A stretch of DNA of 43,266 nucleotides from Fidelibacterota bacterium (GTDB lineage Bacteria; Fidelibacterota; UBA8477; JABMPR01), in assembly GCA_021736185.1 (NCBI GenBank), contig JAIPGJ010000009.1:1-43266 (forward strand). The letters run 5' to 3'. This document shows positions 39,581 to 43,266 of the stretch, piece by piece (the first letter of the stretch is position 1; each line of letters begins with the position of its first letter). The position numbers were made by a program, and so were the translations under genes. The notes under the pieces are model-generated. The model was not told where the DNA came from. It saw only the letters and a list, made by a program, of their open reading frames with translations, and made no database searches.

Positions 39581-40803
39581 TGGGCAATTTCAGATATATC
39601 GCAGTCGATGTGAAAGGCAAGCGTACTGAAGGTACGCTGGGCGGTTTTACTCGAGAGGAAGTGAGCGCTGAGCTACGCCGTATGGGTTTGAAACCGGTTA
39701 GCGTAGAGCCTGTTCGGAAGAAAAAGCGCGAGTGGAAACTGAGTGAGATTAATCTCAGCCCTCCCAAGGTTAATCCTTCATTAAAAGTCATATTTTTTCG
39801 GGAACTATCCACTCTGCTTGATGCGGGAATTCAATTGGTGGATGCCATTTCAATTATTCAATTGCAGTTTGAGGATAAGAATTTTCAGAAGGCCATTGGT
39901 GAAATTCTGGTTTTTGTAAAATCAGGACACCCCTTTTCAGACGCACTTGCTGAGCATAAACATATCTTTCCACAGTTTGTTATCTCCCTGGTCTCCGCAG
40001 CAGAAATGGGTGGAGGATTGGATAAAATTCTGAGCCAGATCGCTGTGTATATTGAAAAAGAGGATGATGTTCGGAAGCGCTTGAGCTCAGCCGTAAGTTA
40101 TCCAAAATTCATCGGTGGTTTTTTTGCTGTCGTTCTCGTCGGTGTGATGTTTGGTCTCATGCCCAAATTTGCGGACATATTTTCAAGTTTTGGTGCGGAT
40201 CTTCCTGCTTCAACTCAAATAATGATTGACATCAGTTCCTTCCTGCGAAAGCATTTAATCATTGAAGCCATTTTCATCGGAGGATCTTGGATTGGATTCA
40301 AGGCATTTAAAACTTCAGCCAAGGGCAAGTACTTCCTGGACAAGCATATTTTCAAATTACCTGTGGCTGGACACATTATTCACAAATCGATGATTTCACG
40401 CTTTGCCAAGACGCTTGCAGTATTGATCAGAGCAGAGGTTTCAATTGTCAATGCGTTAAAAATTGCAGGGAACACCTCTGATAATGAATATATCAAAGAA
40501 ATTACTGAAAATGTTTCTTTACAGATCACTCATGGCCGAAGTCTGGGAGGTCAATTATCAAAATATACAGACATCTTCCCCATCATGGTTAGTTCCATGA
40601 TTACGGTTGGCGAAAAATCTGGTGCACTTGCCATTATGCTTGAAAAAATTTCTGAATTTCATGAGGCAGATTTCAATAGCGCCGTAGATAAGTTATCAAA
40701 AACCATTGAACCTATTGTTATGGGTGGTCTTGGTGTTGTCATAAGTATTATTATCGTGACCCTCTATCTCCCTATTTTCCAGATGAGTTCCGCTATTCAC
40801 TAA
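39580..40803 (+). CDS. pilC: Type IV pilus inner membrane platform protein PilC/GspF
   Basis: FFRELSTLLDAGIQLVDAI, two GspF domains, VSAAEMGGGLDKIL and TVGEKSGALAIML. Confidence 0.95.
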   Translation: MGNFRYIAVDVKGKRTEGTLGGFTREEVSAELRRMGLKPVSVEPVRKKKREWKLSEINLSPPKVNPSLKVIFFRELSTLLDAGIQLVDAISIIQLQFEDKNFQKAIGEILVFVKSGHPFSDALAEHKHIFPQFVISLVSAAEMGGGLDKILSQIAVYIEKEDDVRKRLSSAVSYPKFIGGFFAVVLVGVMFGLMPKFADIFSSFGADLPASTQIMIDISSFLRKHLIIEAIFIGGSWIGFKAFKTSAKGKYFLDKHIFKLPVAGHIIHKSMISRFAKTLAVLIRAEVSIVNALKIAGNTSDNEYIKEITENVSLQITHGRSLGGQLSKYTDIFPIMVSSMITVGEKSGALAIMLEKISEFHEADFNSAVDKLSKTIEPIVMGGLGVVISIIIVTLYLPIFQMSSAIH

Positions 40804-41272
40804 TTCTGGGGGATAACGCCTTTTTAGGATTCATTCTGCTTGGCTCTCGTTTGATAGATGTCAAGTAGGGTTTGTGACTATATCAAAATTTTTCTTTAAG
40901 TATAAGGCATTTGGGAGCCCAATAAGCTTTTTGATATAACGTCAGATTAATGCTACATACTCCTAAAATTAGTGCCAAGATTTGACTTCCCTAAAAAGCG
41001 CCAACTTATTCACTGGTTTGGATGGTAGCAGAATATTACAATACGCGCATATCCTTGTATTTTTTGAGATTATATTGGTGCGATTACTTAAGAGTAAGGT
41101 TTTTCCTAATTGATTTATAGGGAATTCCTCTTGGAATAGTAGTGGTATTGTTCTAATTTTAAGACATATAAGCGGATTTGCTCTTTGTAAATGTTACATA
41201 TTTTTGCAAAGCATAATAATATTACATTTTGTATCATGTTGTTTATTAAGCTTTTATGGTTTTTATTCATAT

Positions 41273-41288
41273 TGGCATAACCTTTGAA
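41273..41288 (+). promoter_or_regulatory. Candidate sigma54 promoter upstream of the pilin gene
   Basis: TGGCATAACCTTTGAA compared with TGGCAC-N5-TTGCA: correct GG...G spacing, but mismatches at the last -24 base and the -12 C. Confidence 0.4.
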
Positions 41289-41387
41289 GATATATGATAC
41301 CATGAAGCGAAGTAGTATGTATCTGAAATATAAAGGATACGTTCGCTCAATAAACGTAAAAAAAAAGTCCTTAGAGGAGGATATTAA

Positions 41388-41795
41388 ATGAACAAAAATA
41401 GTGGTTTTTCATTAGTCGAGCTGATGATCGTAATCGTGATCATCGGTGTTTTGGCAGCTGTTGCAGTGCCTATTTATAACAACAATGTCATGAAGGCAAA
41501 AATGAGTGAGGCCGATGCTGCCTTAGGTAGTATCAGAACTCAATTACGTGTCTATTATGGCGAAAACGGTACCTATCCAACCGAAGCCAGTGCAGTTGCT
41601 GTTGTTGGCCAAGATTGGAATGATATCAATATAGGCGAGCTAAATGGTAAGTACTTCGGAGATTCTTCATACACTTATGTAAGTGCTGATGGCGCATCAT
41701 ATTCCATTACATGCGCTGCAAATGGTGTTCTTGAATCACCCCGTATATTAGATCAATCCGGTAACCTGACTGGTGGTATACTCTCGAATAATTAA
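41388..41795 (+). CDS. pilA: Major type IV pilin/pseudopilin
   Basis: GFSLVELMIVIVIIGVLAAVAVP prepilin signature; strong RBS (GAGGAGG). Confidence 0.92.
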   Translation: MNKNSGFSLVELMIVIVIIGVLAAVAVPIYNNNVMKAKMSEADAALGSIRTQLRVYYGENGTYPTEASAVAVVGQDWNDINIGELNGKYFGDSSYTYVSADGASYSITCAANGVLESPRILDQSGNLTGGILSNN

Positions 41796-41828
41796 TTGTA
41801 TACCTAGATTTTTAAGGTAGTTAGCTTT

Positions 41829-42257
41829 TTGAAACGGATGAATAATCAGGGTTATACCCTTGTTGAGGTTATGATTTCCGCGACCCTGCTGGCCATCATT
41901 GTGCTGGGTACGATGCAGTACTTCACATTGAGTCGCTGGCAGATTGAAAAGGGCATCAGAGCTCAACTCGCCTGGGCGAATATGGCTTCCCGAATGGAGA
42001 AAGCCATTGACCTGGGTTATGCATCACTTCAAGATAGTTTACCTGAAACTTCGGTATCCCTGCTCCTTAACGGGATTCAGGGATACCGTACTACTATTGT
42101 CACTTCAATTGACGATAGTTCCGATGGTTATTATCCCACAGATACTTCAATACCCGATTATTTCAATGTAACAATAAAATTTGCCTGGTTCACTCCTGAT
42201 AATATAACCGACAGTCTCAGTTGTAGTTTCTCAGAAGAACGCGGCTGGACTTATTGA
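41829..42257 (+). CDS. Minor pilin-like protein (prepilin N-terminal signature)
   Basis: NNQGYTLVEVMISATLLAIIVLGTMQY. Confidence 0.88.
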   Translation: MKRMNNQGYTLVEVMISATLLAIIVLGTMQYFTLSRWQIEKGIRAQLAWANMASRMEKAIDLGYASLQDSLPETSVSLLLNGIQGYRTTIVTSIDDSSDGYYPTDTSIPDYFNVTIKFAWFTPDNITDSLSCSFSEERGWTY

Positions 42258-42263
42258 TGAAAC

Positions 42264-42761
42264 ATGTCAACCCGTAACCAGGGGTTTTCACTTGTTGAAC
42301 TGACATCCGCCATGGTTGCCAGTGCAATCTTGGTTATCGGATTTGGATCTGTTATTGTCATGAGTCGCAATCAATTGTCTGATGCAAATGTGCGCGTTGG
42401 TCTCGGCTACGACCAAGTGATTCTGGACCGCTACGTCCGTACAAAACTCACCTCCACCGTCAGCGATTCGATGAAAATCTATGCTGATGCCTCCGATGAG
42501 GCTGCAGGAATCACAAGTACAACGGGTACCATACTCAGGGCGGTTGATGCAGATTCGACTGTTTACCATCTGGATATTACAGATAATACATTACTCTGGG
42601 TAACCGACTCGATTAATCACAACCCTGTTGACTCCGAAGTCATAGATTTACTTTTCACAGAGCGGGTAGGTAACATCGGTAAAGTGTTAAGTCTTAGCAT
42701 GAAATTGTGCTCAGCCGGTGACACACTTGCCAGTGCCTGGACCATCACACTCAGAAATTAG
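42264..42761 (+). CDS. Minor pilin-like protein (prepilin N-terminal signature)
   Basis: NQGFSLVELTSAMVASAILVIGFGSVIV. Confidence 0.88.
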   Translation: MSTRNQGFSLVELTSAMVASAILVIGFGSVIVMSRNQLSDANVRVGLGYDQVILDRYVRTKLTSTVSDSMKIYADASDEAAGITSTTGTILRAVDADSTVYHLDITDNTLLWVTDSINHNPVDSEVIDLLFTERVGNIGKVLSLSMKLCSAGDTLASAWTITLRN

Positions 42762-43266
42762 AATACTCATTTTTAACTGGTAGCATCTTTGTGGCTTTTC
42801 ATAGCCTCATTACCTTTTCATAATATCAAAAGATACCCACAATCTCCACTTCTTGATGTTTGAATCTCTCTCGCCAATATGGTTTGGCATACCATCAAGA
42901 TAATGGCACCTGGAGATAACCATCTCTGATGATGCTACGCTTTACTCATTTCAAATATTTAATTGAACTCTCAGCTACCATATGATCTGAGCGGCCTATG
43001 CTCCCTGTGACGCTGATGCGCTTGAAAAGCTATACACGAACACCACTTCAGCTTAGGTCAATCACCAGGGCGGATATAGAGGGTTCTGGCTCGCTTTTAA
43101 GGACATTTATAGTCTCTTTTAGCCTGATTTCAGCATTCAAAAAGCGCCTCATTTCACATGATTTATTTATTGAGAACAATTATTCTGTTTTACACCCTAA
43201 TATTCAGCTCTATATCCAATAATACGAGAATATGCCCCTCTCATATTTGTAAAATATCGTAATATT

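Noticed and set aside
42781-43160. Possible minus-strand decayed gene (MRRFLNAEIRLKETINVLKSEPEPSISALVIDLS...VKRSIIRDGYLQVPLS*WYAKPYWRERF)
   Set aside because: Several in-frame stops (TGA, TAG) in about 130 codons is near random expectation and I recognise no family.
42998-43222. 74-aa ORF at the right end of the window
   Set aside because: No RBS, no recognisable motif, low-complexity AT-rich context; not supported as a gene.

Overview
The window is a bacterial chromosomal segment of about 43.3 kb. The gene complement and intergenic style suggest a Marinimicrobia- or FCB-like lineage, but that assignment is inference. It opens with the trailer end of a type I-E-like CRISPR array with no cas genes in view, followed by an orphan ORF remnant and a tRNA-Asn. 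A long minus-strand housekeeping block follows (HIT hydrolase, EF-G-like GTPase, GAF/PP2C phosphatase, manC, dapF, Ig-like lipoprotein, sfsA, tgt, radA, MlaE-type permease, and a metallopeptidase/TolB-propeller/beta-barrel fusion). Next come an LpxH-like phosphoesterase, a HEAT-repeat lipoprotein, two tandem PPK2 genes, a TonB-dependent receptor, NUDIX, MarR, ABC-F, thymidine phosphorylase and gamma-carbonic anhydrase. The right side holds a full suf operon (sufB-C-D-S-U-T plus Rrf2), then a sigma54 response regulator and a type IV pilus/pseudopilus locus (pilB, pilC, pilin and two minor pilin-like genes). The main points for a second look are: a flavin-reductase-like gene that is full length except for two in-frame TGAs (Trp and Gly positions) next to a MarR gene; a 16-copy 9-bp in-frame repeat in the sufB-sufC spacer; an EF-G paralogue and an ABC-F protein with altered nucleotide-site motifs; the peptidase/propeller/barrel fusion coupled to mlaE; a structured leader with a possible sigma54 promoter before pilA; and decayed CRISPR repeats next to a tRNA with partial copies on both sides. 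I found no clearly new defence or mobile system. No searches were run; family names come from recognised motifs.
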